This document shows positions 59,101 through 64,000 of a stretch of 64,000 nt of DNA, in pieces; within the stretch, counting starts at the first letter, position 1, and every line of letters begins with the position of its first letter. The position numbers and the translations under genes were made by a program. The stretch is from Pyxidicoccus fallax (GTDB lineage: Bacteria > Myxococcota > Myxococcia > Myxococcales > Myxococcaceae), in NCBI RefSeq assembly GCF_012933655.1, contig NZ_JABBJJ010000021.1:1-64000 (forward strand), read 5' to 3'. The notes under the pieces were generated by a model. The model was not told the origin of the DNA. It made no database searches and saw only the letters and a list, made by a program, of their open reading frames with translations.

Positions 59101-59498
59101 ACCCCGACATCCGCCGCTACTACGACGTGGTCAACCACCTGCGTGACTTCGGCTACGACATCCAGTTCACCCCCATCGACGACTACTTCCGCCTCGCCAA
59201 CGAGCGGCGCATCCTGCGCAAGGGGACGAACACGCCGTACGACAGCCAGACGCTGGAGATGTTCAAGTACGGCGTCGAGATCTTCGGGAAGATCCACTAC
59301 GAGGAGAGCTCGTACGCCAACTGCGCGTATACGCGGAGCATCCTCGGGCCGGTGGGAATCGACTGCCCGACCATCGCGCAGCTCATCCCCGTGTACCTGG
59401 AGCACTGCATCGCGGTGGGCTACCTGCCGCCTCCCGACATGCGTGTGCCCGCCACACCCTCGGCGTTGGTGAATGGCGCGCTCGCGCAGGTCGGCTGA
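47145..59498 (+). CDS. trans-AT polyketide synthase, protein 3: DH-ACP-KR-KS-cMT-ACP-KS-ACP(dead)-ACP-KS-ACP-thioester reductase
   Basis: Domains by residue: atypical DH 5-280 (His23 in HxxxGxxxLP, Asp196, but no YGPxF and Ile in place of the usual Gln/His); ACP5 315-385 (Ser349); KR3 425-880 (GGLGGLGR, Tyr785); KS6 901-1322 (Cys1065); C-methyltransferase 1482-1850 (ILEVGAGTGGTS, ANAVHAVAD); ACP6 1878-1948 (Ser1914); KS7 1992-2414 (Cys2162); Ser-less ACP 2650-2725 (LGFDEV, Glu2684); ACP7 2750-2828 (Ser2788); KS8 2882-3309 (Cys3050); repeat linker 3513-3566; ACP8 3605-3675 (Ser3637); thioester reductase 3715-4105 (ITGVTGVLGGKLL, Tyr3887 in YQETK). All KS domains keep Cys-His-His. Release should be NAD(P)H-dependent reduction to an aldehyde or alcohol. 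ATG 47145 overlaps the previous stop. The AT-ER gene starts 27 bp downstream. Confidence 0.95.
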   Translation: MTSIVFPSVQTLLRYDDPVVRDHRVHGVRILPGVVYLDGLCRIAAAAGIAPERLELRDILFETPVALAEGFDQRIFFRSESTNDGVRVRISSRREKDGQDLGSSEEAIASCSLHARGTERMARSLNLSELRSVASAGVPLDAIYERTERLGIQHRDFMRSRGTVHHAGDRVIAELSLGNEALRRREDFFLHPAFLDTSTIIPFIDPHSEVEAGSAYIPMFIHAFRAWGRSGEKVYVEARAGAAVRDRDVLETDLRLYDADGRLIAEYERLTVKRVRGSDLIRRLTTPVARPSVPDARPAPVVQASDAPRPQTRRARIVDDLMDLVTTIGHLSRADVTAGVGFYDLGLESSHLLGMAKALEGRVGKALYPTLLFEYQTIDALAGYLDAQFGDQYPLRATTPASDARPAAPEAALPPAAPDDEAMFFGFDWEPSPVLADAPRALESLLVFEGDGPPLPIPAAMRVVRVRRGARFEGHGDTFTVNPSSSEDLRRLIRQFQAEQRSFSAVLHLWGYGATGPEDTFLEDVFLPFRDLARALAEVGTVSERLYAFLPDRDGLSRAWAAALGGFARTARLEVPRPAIRSVLVDASGERDLLAVAAREAAIDAPETEVRYVQGQREVRGLAPLAPPRPGHALRRESVVLITGGLGGLGRLTARRLAATLGARLVLTGRRERDAEADAFCAELRALGGDALYVRADVSSAEDAARAVRLTRERFGALHAVLHAAGVLRDGFMRGARRKAAEEVLHPKVSGALNLLRAARGDDLELVAYFSALAAVTGNPGQSDYAAANRFLDALAEEQEALRLRGAHRHRTVSINLPLWRGGGMGVSAAQAEALRKGAGLGLLPDEEGLDLLEACLAGDRAQVALVWGEPEKVRARPEFHREPRAVIASTPARSSRRLDIAVVGMSGRYPGASDLDEFWRNLEAGRDSVTEVPPERWPQGTYPTDGAPLCRFGGFLSDVDRFDPLFFRIPPGTAAFLDPQERLFLETAYAAVENAGYKPEDFTAPRNRVGVFVGVMWGDYRLIGADAARQGAPVATSSLFSSTANRVSYFFDFVGPSMAVDTACSSSLTALHLACTSIARGECDAAIAGGVNLLLHPDKYLLLRRMNMTSSDGRCRSFGAGGDGYVPGEGVGALFLKPLERALADGDTIHGVIRGTAVNHGGRAAGYTVPHPVAQAEAIRRALDESEVEPDSIGYIEAHGTGTSLGDPVEVVGLGRAFAGRTRPLAIGSVKSNIGHLEAAAGVAAVSRALLQLRHGRIAPSLHSQTLNPAIDFASTPFRVPQVVEPWPRPSGPEGELPRRAGVSSFGAGGSNAHVIVEEFIDTRPVASVRERELLVLSARSPERLRVHVTRMARYLRTTDRTDFGNIARTLQAGRPALEARLALVAENVGDAADRLERYLAGNASGVFTGTAETCGDASELAERYRAGDFEGAAALWVRGTPVDWSALNGGPRRRIPLPGQPLERKRFWIDVPASTPATDMGFIAQVRRTFEQGLTPTNEELERGHGKLGHYAAAALYRRFRTMGFPAEGETSDVRTLKERMRVRETFGRLFDACLEVLERHGAIAREGEHVRVIGTEEDAARLREELLTRFPEMTPYLRLLDTCLDAYPETLRGERAATDVLFPNASLELTSAIYRGSRAYAFTNDLVARFLTTAVQARRCPFRILEVGAGTGGTSRAVLEALARLGAEVEVHYTDISGGFVAHGRETFSRAYPFTRFRILDIEKDPIAQGFTANGFDAVFSANAVHAVADIQGALGHIKQLLAPEGLLVLSEATSNTEALALTFGLLDGWHRYRDPERRIRNSPLLSVEGWRETLTRSGFRSFTAYGPGLSADADLSQRVIVVENDGVVPARSTVTPEVAAAPVPAPMAAQGRERPEALERAIAALVAEGLGASLEDIRPERSFSEYGVDSILAVKIVERVNTRFGLSLKSTVLFDHPSVRALARHAAAQGARAQAEAPVAPEPPASPAPAAPRPTVSSAPRPASGTSLDIAVIGMSGRFPGARDYRELWANLVAGRDSVTEVPPERWNVSDHFQPWPPVLGKTYSKWGGYLTDVDRFDPLFFNIVPAEADFMDPQQRLFLQESWKALEDAGLDASRLARARCGVFVGATSSDYATLIRERGLFGSNQVFTGNSLAILPARVSYHLNLKGPCFAVDTACSSSLVALHQACQSLASGECELALAGGVSVFVTPEYHLLASSLGMLSPGGRCKAFDDSGDGFVIGEGAGVVVLKPLVRAIADGDFIHGVIKGIAVNQDGRTNGITAPSSLSQTELELEVYERFGIHPESIGYVEAHGTGTKLGDPIEIEALTAAFRRYTDRRRFCAIGSIKSNIGHPSHAAGVAGLIKVLLALRERRLPPSLHFHTPNRLIDFEASPFYVNTEPRDWESTGPRRAALSSFGFSGTNCHLVVEEHPDSRPRMSGQRQVLVPLSARTEASLRRYATELGQFVADHPGTDLADLASTLQMGRAPFEHRMALVVGSVEELRTRLAAVASGAEAPGLYRGAVDPDVVSDRVRLAPEADPHASAKAWASGTAVDFSSLYVGTAPRRIPLPTYSFEAERCWLPEVASTRVLPLASRPVMAPSPEPTGNVEAPLAAPECSALSPTAGPRTSPAPAFTAVPLVKPAPVAGTDARPRLAAQEAGGARGEQLASVLLRAASEQLSVAAGELDFHAPSEELGFDEVTRAALVEHLNCELGTDLRTDVFSVGTSLSELAGQLASAPVLPPPQVKEPSMNPPRSTPEAKVIDEDLRRRATDYMKRSLAEAFRLPPERLRTRTPLQDYGIDSVLINQFNKQLEASFGPLPKTLFFEYQTLHDLAGYLARHHEERLVAVLDGRSGGTNVPSTPVPPPAAPVSPPPPSPEPRPARSPSPERGTMKQDIQDIAIIGMAGRYPMARDNDELWENLLAGRDGIVEVPRERWDHGQYLSDDKDEPGTTYAKWGGFLSDVDKFDPRFFNISPKEAETMDPQQRLFLETSWAALEDAGYTPRRLAASAKARGKKDAGVFAGVIYGEYSFFVDIPIAGYWAVPNRVSYHFGFNGPSFAVDTACSASLTAIHLACESLRRGECAYAIAGGVNVSIHPGKYLLMSYGRFASSDGRCRSFGAGGDGYVPGEGVVALILKPLQDAREDGDRIYGVIRASTINHGGHTNGFTVPSPNAQAELITEALEQARVDPRDLSYVEAHGTGTSLGDPIEITALTKAYRRFTQDRRYCAIGSAKSNIGHLEAAAGATGIVKTLLQLQHETLVPSLHSQTLNPNIDFDSSPFYVVRDVQPWPRGRGGDEGQPRLASVSSFGAGGSNAHVIIEEHLEPVSTARPAGGPQLILLSARREERLQEAARNLLRFLRSSRGLRTPLADIAWTLMVGREAFEHRLALVASSHEDLIARLEDFVGGRKAQGAFVGVARTHRDADDLPGEAEPDREYLRNLHERGYLTRLAEFWSQGWLIDWEALRGPRRGRIVSLPSYPFARERYWIVPEEFQRQGAAPRLPATAVATQATTRSEPGNAGSAPSRVGHVAAREPASAGDTSTRVGHVAAREPASAGDTSTRVGHVAVREPASAGGASMRAAPAAGEPGNAGSASGRSAPGAVASAASPASGDFRTRLEAQVKSIFAELTKLPESELDVDADFMDFGFDSVASVRMLNRLMKLYGARVPATAMQEYNTIRSFVGHVVDAGYIQEDMAPAAPTPSTHASAAPAAPTVTLASEKLTRETPFQVENIFITGVTGVLGGKLLHDLLDTTNARIACLVRGESVEQAKRRIQYFLETYDPQGRLTQAFHERVTPILGDVTLDRFGLDTAAYARLAAETDVTFHAAGKTTLVTFYEALAPINVEGTRRVIDFALLTKHRYMVYVSSFSALGDRLNFNNPPFTERDLDMGQGYDHLPYQETKYQAEKLIRAATERGLVWNIFRPGNIMGDGRNGRYPFAEVSVKGVYYDIFKTVIESGLSMMSPVHWDITPVDYVSAAMIHLALKRPSYRETYHLTNPDIRRYYDVVNHLRDFGYDIQFTPIDDYFRLANERRILRKGTNTPYDSQTLEMFKYGVEIFGKIHYEESSYANCAYTRSILGPVGIDCPTIAQLIPVYLEHCIAVGYLPPPDMRVPATPSALVNGALAQVG
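57681..57842 (+). repeat. 54-bp tandem repeat in PKS 3 linker
   Basis: Three head-to-tail 54-bp units start at 57681, 57735 and 57789. Units 1 and 2 are identical and unit 3 diverges in its second half. Each encodes 18 residues (RVGHVAAREPASAGDTST). It is the flexible linker between KS8 and ACP8; the identity suggests recent expansion. Confidence 0.95.
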
Positions 59499-59525
59499 CC
59501 GTGTCCCCAGGAAGGGCATCTCGAC

Positions 59526-62048
59526 ATGACGACTCGCGCTGACATGCTGGCCGGTACACAGGATGCCGTCGTCTTCCCGGGCCAGGGCTCACAGCGGCCC
59601 GGGATGGGCGCGGACTTCTACAAGCAGTGGCCCATCGCCCGCCGCACGTTCGAGGAGGCGTGTGACGCGGTGGGAGAGAACCTGGTCCAGCTGTGCTTCG
59701 AGAAGGACCCCCGGCTCCACCTCACCGAGTTCACCCAGCCGTGCATCCTGACGATGGAGATCGCCGCGTACCGGGCGCTCGTGGAGGCGTTCGGCCTGGG
59801 GGCCACGGTCTTCGGTGGGCACAGCCTCGGCGAGTACACCGCGCTGGTGGCCGCCGGAGCGATTCCGTTCGCGGATGCGGTCCGGCTCGTGCGGAGGCGG
59901 GGGGCCTTGATGCAGCAGGCGGTACCCCAGGGCAAGGGAGCGATGGCGGCGCTGCTCGTGGACGACATCGAGAACTCCGGCGCGCTGCGCATCGCGAAGG
60001 CGGCCGGGGCCGAGGTGGCGAACCACAACTCGCTGGCGCAGGTGGTCATCAGCGGAACGGCCGAGAGCATCGACCGGGCGAAGCGCGAGCTGGCCGAGGC
60101 GCTGCCCGCGCTGAACTTCATCCCGCTCCAGGTCAGCGCGCCGTTCCACTCCAGCCTGATGCGCTCCATCGAGGTGGAGTTCCGTGCCTACCTGGAGTCG
60201 TTCGAGCGAAACTTCCGGCCGGAGCTGGCCGCGCGGGTGACGTCGAACTTCACGGGCGGGTTTTATGAGGCGCGGTCGCTCACGGCGAACCTCGTCCAGC
60301 AGATCGCCGGCTCGGTGCGGTGGCTCGACAACATGCGGGCGATTGGTGCTCGGGCGCGGCGCATCTATGAGATTGGGCCCGGCGCGCCGCTGATGAAGTT
60401 CTTCCAGACGCTCGGCCGGTCCGTGACGCCGATGACGAAGGTGGCGGACGCGGAGGCGGCGCTCCGGGAGTATTCGCCTCCGCGGGCGGAGCCTTCCACT
60501 TCACGTTCGTCGAATGGTGTGACAGGCCCGGCGGCCTGGAATGCCGCTGTGCCTGAGAGCCGGCCGGTCAGGATGTCCATCACGGCGGTCGTGCCCGAAT
60601 CGCCTTCTCCGGTCGCCGCTCCTGCCTCGGTCCGTACGGTTCCGCAGCCCGAGCGGGCCTCTGGCACACGGGCCCTCATCGATGCGGAGCGGCTCGGCGA
60701 CGCGTCATTCCGAGCGGACCACAACGTGCGCCTGGCCTACGTCGCGGGCGCGATGGTGAAGGGCATCGCCTCCCCCGAGCTGGTCATCCGCATGGGGCGC
60801 GCGGGGCTCCTCGCCTTCTTCGGCTCGGGCGGCCTCAGCCTGGAGCGCATCGAGGAGGGCATCCGCCGCATCCAGTCCGCCCTGCCGCCGGGCGCGCCGT
60901 GGGGCGTGAACCTGCTCCACAACATCAACCATCCGGAGATGGAGGATCGCACCGTTGACCTGCTCCTGCGCCTCGGCGTCCGCTGCGTGGAGGCGTCTGC
61001 GTACACCGTGCTCACCCCTGCCGTGGTGCGCTATCGGCTCAAGGGAGCCCGGCTGTCCGGTGACCGCGCGCGCCCGGCGAATCGGCTGATGGCGAAGCTG
61101 TCCCGCCCCGAGGTGGCGCGCCAGTTCGTCTCACCACCTCCCGAGCGCATCGTCCGGATGCTCCACGAGAAGGGCCTCATCAGCGACGAGGAGGCCCGCG
61201 CGGCGGCCCGGCTGCCGATGGCGGATGACCTCTGCGCCGAGGCGGACTCGGGCGGGCACACCGACAAGGGCGTCGCTTTCAGCCTCCTCCCCGCGATGAT
61301 GCACCTGCGTGACGAGGCCATGGCCGAGCACCGCTACCCGGCGCGCATCCGCGTGGGCGCGGCGGGAGGCATCGGCACGCCCGAGGCCGCCGCCGCCGCC
61401 TTCACGATGGGCGCGGACTTCATCCTCACCGGCTCCATCAACCAGTGCACGCCCGAGGCCGGGACGAGCGACCTCGTGAAGGACATGCTCGCCGACGCGG
61501 ACATCCAGGACTTCGCCATGGCCCCGGCGGGCGACATGTTCGAGCTGGGCGCCCGCATCCAGGTGTTCCGCAAGGGCGTCTTCTTCCCCGCCCGGGGAAA
61601 CAAGCTGTACGAGCTGTACCAGCGCCACGAGTCGCTCGACGCCATCGACGAGAAGACGCGCGAGCAACTGGAGAAGCAGTACTTCAAGAGGAGCATCGCC
61701 GAGGTCTGGGCGGAGACGCGTGCGTACTACCTGCGCGCGGATCCGGCCCAGGTCGAGCGCGCCGAGAAGAACGGCCGCCACAAGATGGCGCTCGTGTTCC
61801 GCTGGTACTTCGTGGACACCATGCGGCGCGCCCAGCGCGGTGACGCGGCGGACAAGGTGAACTTCCAGGTCCACGGCGGTCCGGCGCTCGGCTCCTTCAA
61901 CCGCGTGGTGAAGGGCACGCCGCTGGAGAGCTGGCGGAACCGCCACGTGGACGAGCTGGCCTGGTTCCTGATGCGCGGCGCGGCACGGGTGCTGGAGGAG
62001 CGCTGGCTCCGGTTCAGCTCCAGCGCCGTGGCGGAGCGGGTGGCCTGA
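59526..62048 (+). CDS. trans-acting malonyltransferase-enoylreductase fusion (PksE/PfaD-like)
   Basis: Residues about 10-310 are an acyltransferase: VFPGQGSQ, nucleophile Ser100 in GGHSLGEYT and SAPFHS with the catalytic His. The sequence is of malonyl type. A disordered linker (about 325-380) joins it to an FMN-dependent PfaD-type enoylreductase (about 385-835), with SGGLSLERIEEGI, EADSGGHTDKG and AAGGIGTPEAAAAAF. The AT should load malonate on all carrier proteins, since no module has a working AT. The ER would act in trans on selected enoyl intermediates. AGGAAGG lies upstream of the ATG. It is the last gene of the PKS operon. Confidence 0.95.
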   Translation: MTTRADMLAGTQDAVVFPGQGSQRPGMGADFYKQWPIARRTFEEACDAVGENLVQLCFEKDPRLHLTEFTQPCILTMEIAAYRALVEAFGLGATVFGGHSLGEYTALVAAGAIPFADAVRLVRRRGALMQQAVPQGKGAMAALLVDDIENSGALRIAKAAGAEVANHNSLAQVVISGTAESIDRAKRELAEALPALNFIPLQVSAPFHSSLMRSIEVEFRAYLESFERNFRPELAARVTSNFTGGFYEARSLTANLVQQIAGSVRWLDNMRAIGARARRIYEIGPGAPLMKFFQTLGRSVTPMTKVADAEAALREYSPPRAEPSTSRSSNGVTGPAAWNAAVPESRPVRMSITAVVPESPSPVAAPASVRTVPQPERASGTRALIDAERLGDASFRADHNVRLAYVAGAMVKGIASPELVIRMGRAGLLAFFGSGGLSLERIEEGIRRIQSALPPGAPWGVNLLHNINHPEMEDRTVDLLLRLGVRCVEASAYTVLTPAVVRYRLKGARLSGDRARPANRLMAKLSRPEVARQFVSPPPERIVRMLHEKGLISDEEARAAARLPMADDLCAEADSGGHTDKGVAFSLLPAMMHLRDEAMAEHRYPARIRVGAAGGIGTPEAAAAAFTMGADFILTGSINQCTPEAGTSDLVKDMLADADIQDFAMAPAGDMFELGARIQVFRKGVFFPARGNKLYELYQRHESLDAIDEKTREQLEKQYFKRSIAEVWAETRAYYLRADPAQVERAEKNGRHKMALVFRWYFVDTMRRAQRGDAADKVNFQVHGGPALGSFNRVVKGTPLESWRNRHVDELAWFLMRGAARVLEERWLRFSSSAVAERVA

Positions 62049-62152
62049 TGTGGGGCCGCGAACCCGCCTGAGAGGGCGTAGGCGCAAGCTCGAAGTCTTC
62101 GGCTTTTCGGGCGTAACGTGCTGGCGGCGCGCTCTTTTCATCCGAGGGTTCG

Positions 62153-62584
62153 ATGGGACAACCGACTCGACTGACGGTCAGGCCTCAGACGTTGATGGCG
62201 GTGCGGGACGTGAAGGCCAGCAGCGCCTGGTATCAGACCTTGCTGGGAGTCGGCTCGGGATGCGATCCGGACCATCCTCATCGCCTCGTCTATGACAGAC
62301 TCCTGAGTGGGGACACCCTGGTTCTCCAGCTGCACAGATGGGATGCCGAGGACCACCCCAACTTGATTGATCCCGACCGGGCACCTCATGGCCATGGCGT
62401 CCTTCTCTGGTTCGAAGTCGATGACTTCGATGCCGCCGTGGACCGCGCCAGACGTCTGGGTGCTCGGATCCTCGAAGAGCCGCACGTCAATCCAGCTCCG
62501 CGGCATCGAGAGATCTGGCTCCAGGACCCAGATGGCTATGTCGTCGTCCTCGCCAGTCCAGACGGAGAGGCAGATGCGGCGTGA
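62153..62584 (+). CDS. VOC/glyoxalase-family protein
   Basis: A small 143-aa protein with the vicinal-oxygen-chelate fold pattern: VRDVKASSAWYQTLLG, a central HGVLLWFEVDDFDAAVDRARRLGA strand-helix and the terminal EIWLQDPDGYVVVLAS. This superfamily includes glyoxalases, dioxygenases and antibiotic-sequestering proteins. It lies 104 bp after the AT-ER gene on the same strand, so a resistance or tailoring role is possible but unproven. GAGGG precedes the ATG. Confidence 0.8.
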   Translation: MGQPTRLTVRPQTLMAVRDVKASSAWYQTLLGVGSGCDPDHPHRLVYDRLLSGDTLVLQLHRWDAEDHPNLIDPDRAPHGHGVLLWFEVDDFDAAVDRARRLGARILEEPHVNPAPRHREIWLQDPDGYVVVLASPDGEADAA

Positions 62585-62701
62585 ATCCTCGCCGAGTGCG
62601 TGTGGTGCGCGGCGCAGGTGCGTGAGCCTGCCTCGCCGTGGAGGTGTCAGACTGGACGCTGCGGTCGCGCCTTTTAGTCCCGCCCGGGAGCGCGAGGACG
62701 G

Positions 62702-63423
62702 ATGAGTCGGTTCTTCTGGTTGGATGAGGACAGGGCGGCAGCAGCGAAGTACGGCGGGGAAGTCAACGCGTGGCACAAGCTGGGGCTGCCGGGCGTGAAG
62801 TGCCACACGTGCGGCGCCACATGGAGCGATGTGGGCCATGAGTATCCATGCGTTGACCTGTCGCGCTTGCCGGAGCGTGGTGAGTTCGAGAAGCCGAGGC
62901 CCGAGCCCTTCCTCGAGTTCGCTCGCCTTCGGGAGCTGGTGCGTCCCCTGGCTCCTCCCAATGCGGAGCTGCCCCCCGGGACGGGCTTCGGTCCGCTGGT
63001 GGGCCAGGCTTCCGGGGAGTTCGGCCCCATCGTGTGGGTGTGGGGCAGAAGCTTCTCATGCGTCGGGACGTGCTGACGCGGCTTCAGGTAGAGGGCGTGC
63101 AAGGGCTATTAGGCTGTCGGACGGAGTTGCGGTTCCGTCAGAAGCACCCGCCGGAGCTGCTGGAGCTCCAGATTGAGCCTCGCGGCAGACTGCACGCGGA
63201 CTGCCTTCCGCCGGACCTGCCTCCGCCGTGCGCGACCTGTGGCCGAGTCGGGTTCCGGCTGCCAGAGCAGCCCATCCTGGACGCCGCCTCACTCCCCACG
63301 GGCGTGGACCTGTTCCGGGTCGGAAACTTCGCGACGATGGTCATCGGCACCGATCGCTTCATGGAGGCCGTGCGACGCCTGGAACTGGATGGCATCACCT
63401 TTCGCGAGGTACCCATGCGGTAG
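62702..63423 (+). pseudogene. double-CXXCG (SitI6-like) immunity-type protein, frameshifted
   Basis: Two adjacent frames together make one member of the myxobacterial double-CXXCG paralogue family (SitI6-like immunity proteins). Frame 1 from ATG 62702 has KCHTCGATW and runs to IVWVWG. Frame 2 picks up at QKLLMRRDVLTRLQVEGV and has PCATCGRVGF, ending at 63423. The switch lies at the GGGG run 63042-63045, where one extra G would restore a single protein of about 240 residues. As written, frame 1 ends at 63076. It could be a real pseudogene, a phase-variable site or a sequencing error. Confidence 0.75.
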
Positions 63424-63429
63424 ACGTCA

Positions 63430-64000
63430 CTATCGCGCGCTCCCGAGGACCTGGTGGACCCGCTCCAGGTCCTCCGGTGACACGTGAAGGTGCGAGTGCT
63501 TCGGAGACACCACCGCGAGCACGTAGCCGCCCATCACCCACGCCCGGGACCGGTACTGCGCGAAGTTGCGGAAGAGACAGCCCCACCCTCCTTCCGCGTG
63601 CGGCTCGAACGTCTCCGCCTCCAGCACCTCGAACGGCGTCGTCAGCCCGCACCGCAGCGCCTTGGAGAGCCCCTCCTTCATCGCCCAGAGGATGTTCACC
63701 GCCAGCTCGCCCCCACACGCCGCGCGCCGTGCCAGCTCGAGCTCTCGCGCCGACATCACCGACTCGAACACGCCCGTCCGCTGCGGGTCCACCCGCTCCA
63801 CGTCCACTCCGAGGATGTGCTCCGGCCCGCAGGCCACGGCCACCCCCACCGTGCCCGCATGGCTGAGTGAAACGACCGGCGGCTCCCCTCCCGTGCCCCG
63901 GACGATGGGTTGCTCGAACACGCCCGGGGAAATCTCCACCGCGTTCATCGGCACTGACACCCCCAGCGCCCGGACCGCGAGCTTCGCCGCCTGACGCCCC
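63430..64000 (-). CDS. 4'-phosphopantetheinyl transferase, 5' end outside window
   Basis: The visible part has the ACPS/Sfp-superfamily signatures ILGVDVERVD (metal-binding Asp and Glu) and WAMKEGLSKAL (W-x-x-KE-x-x-x-K). GTG 63960 is a possible start, but the frame continues open to the edge with clearly coding residues (RQAAKLAVRALG). The protein is therefore cut off here. It transfers phosphopantetheine to carrier-protein Ser and would activate the PKS ACPs. It converges on the double-CXXCG gene. Confidence 0.9.
   Translation of the reverse strand, partial: GRQAAKLAVRALGVSVPMNAVEISPGVFEQPIVRGTGGEPPVVSLSHAGTVGVAVACGPEHILGVDVERVDPQRTGVFESVMSARELELARRAACGGELAVNILWAMKEGLSKALRCGLTTPFEVLEAETFEPHAEGGWGCLFRNFAQYRSRAWVMGGYVLAVVSPKHSHLHVSPEDLERVHQVLGSAR

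Noticed and set aside
58290-59460. Terminal thioesterase domain in PKS 3
   Set aside because: The last domain has a Rossmann GxxGxxG motif and YxxxK, as in thioester reductases, with no GxSxG hydrolase motif.
30601-59498. Non-elongating (KS0) domains
   Set aside because: All eight KS domains retain the active Cys and the two His motifs (HGTGT and N(I/V)GH or SIGH), so none can be called inactive from sequence.
46950-59519. A 4,189-codon open frame on the minus strand opposite PKS 3
   Set aside because: It is the mirror of the high-GC codon bias of the PKS gene; the translation is Arg/Val/His-rich and contains no domain.
59526-62590. HMG-CoA synthase/ECH beta-branching cassette
   Set aside because: No HMGS, ECH, donor ACP or free-standing KS gene is visible in the window.
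63034-63423. Independent 129-residue gene starting at 63034
   Set aside because: Its N-terminus continues the preceding double-CXXCG protein in a shifted frame, and only one CXXCG motif is present; a frameshifted single gene explains both halves.
1-64000. tRNA, rRNA, CRISPR arrays, insertion sequences or attachment sites
   Set aside because: No cloverleaf-like genes, regular spacer arrays, transposase motifs or flanking terminal repeats were recognised on reading; short ncRNAs cannot be excluded.

Overview
The window is very GC-rich (strong G/C third-position bias) and almost fully coding. It reads as a chromosome segment of a myxobacterium, most likely Myxococcaceae. The clues are a double-CXXCG (SitI6-like) paralogue family member, large secreted or lipoprotein proteins, MutS2, a guanylate/adenylate cyclase with an accessory C-terminus, and a large trans-AT polyketide cluster. 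Genus and product cannot be fixed from sequence alone.

Layout. (1) 1-13,200 is housekeeping: a Rossmann/DUF2520 protein, a hypothetical, a lipoprotein metallopeptidase/beta-propeller/barrel protein, a five-gene minus-strand run (cyclase, NamZ-like muramidase, phosphoesterase-like, nadD, small hypothetical), a TPR protein, and mutS2. (2) 13,200-23,300 is accessory: a divergent nitrilase-like protein, a six-repeat CARDB lipoprotein, a metzincin lipoprotein, an extradiol dioxygenase, a LysR regulator, and a saccharopine-dehydrogenase-like/TetR pair behind a perfect operator palindrome. (3) 23,300-30,400 holds a GT87-type membrane glycosyltransferase, a membrane flippase-like/methyltransferase fusion, a flavin monooxygenase, a type II thioesterase and a cytochrome P450, which are plausible tailoring genes. 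(4) 30,600-62,050 is one plus-strand operon of three giant PKS genes and a trans-acting AT-ER protein. (5) 62,050-64,000 holds a VOC protein, a frameshifted double-CXXCG immunity-like gene, and a phosphopantetheinyl transferase cut by the window edge.

How the cluster should work (inference from domain order). The assembly line has eight KS domains and no working cis-AT, so malonyl units come from the discrete AT. Modules: M1 KS-(dead AT)-DH-KR-ACP; M2 KS-DH-ACP; M3 KS | ACP, split between proteins 1 and 2; M4 KS-KR-ACP; M5 KS | DH-ACP-KR, split between proteins 2 and 3; M6 KS-cMT-ACP (one alpha-methyl); M7 KS-(Ser-less ACP)-ACP; M8 KS-ACP-thioester reductase. Chain release is therefore predicted to be reductive (aldehyde or alcohol), followed by oxidation by the P450 and/or flavin monooxygenase. 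The PPTase beside the cluster would activate the ACPs. No HMG/beta-branching cassette, NRPS module or terminal thioesterase domain is seen. I could not match this architecture to a named myxobacterial compound, and it is the best candidate for something undescribed here.
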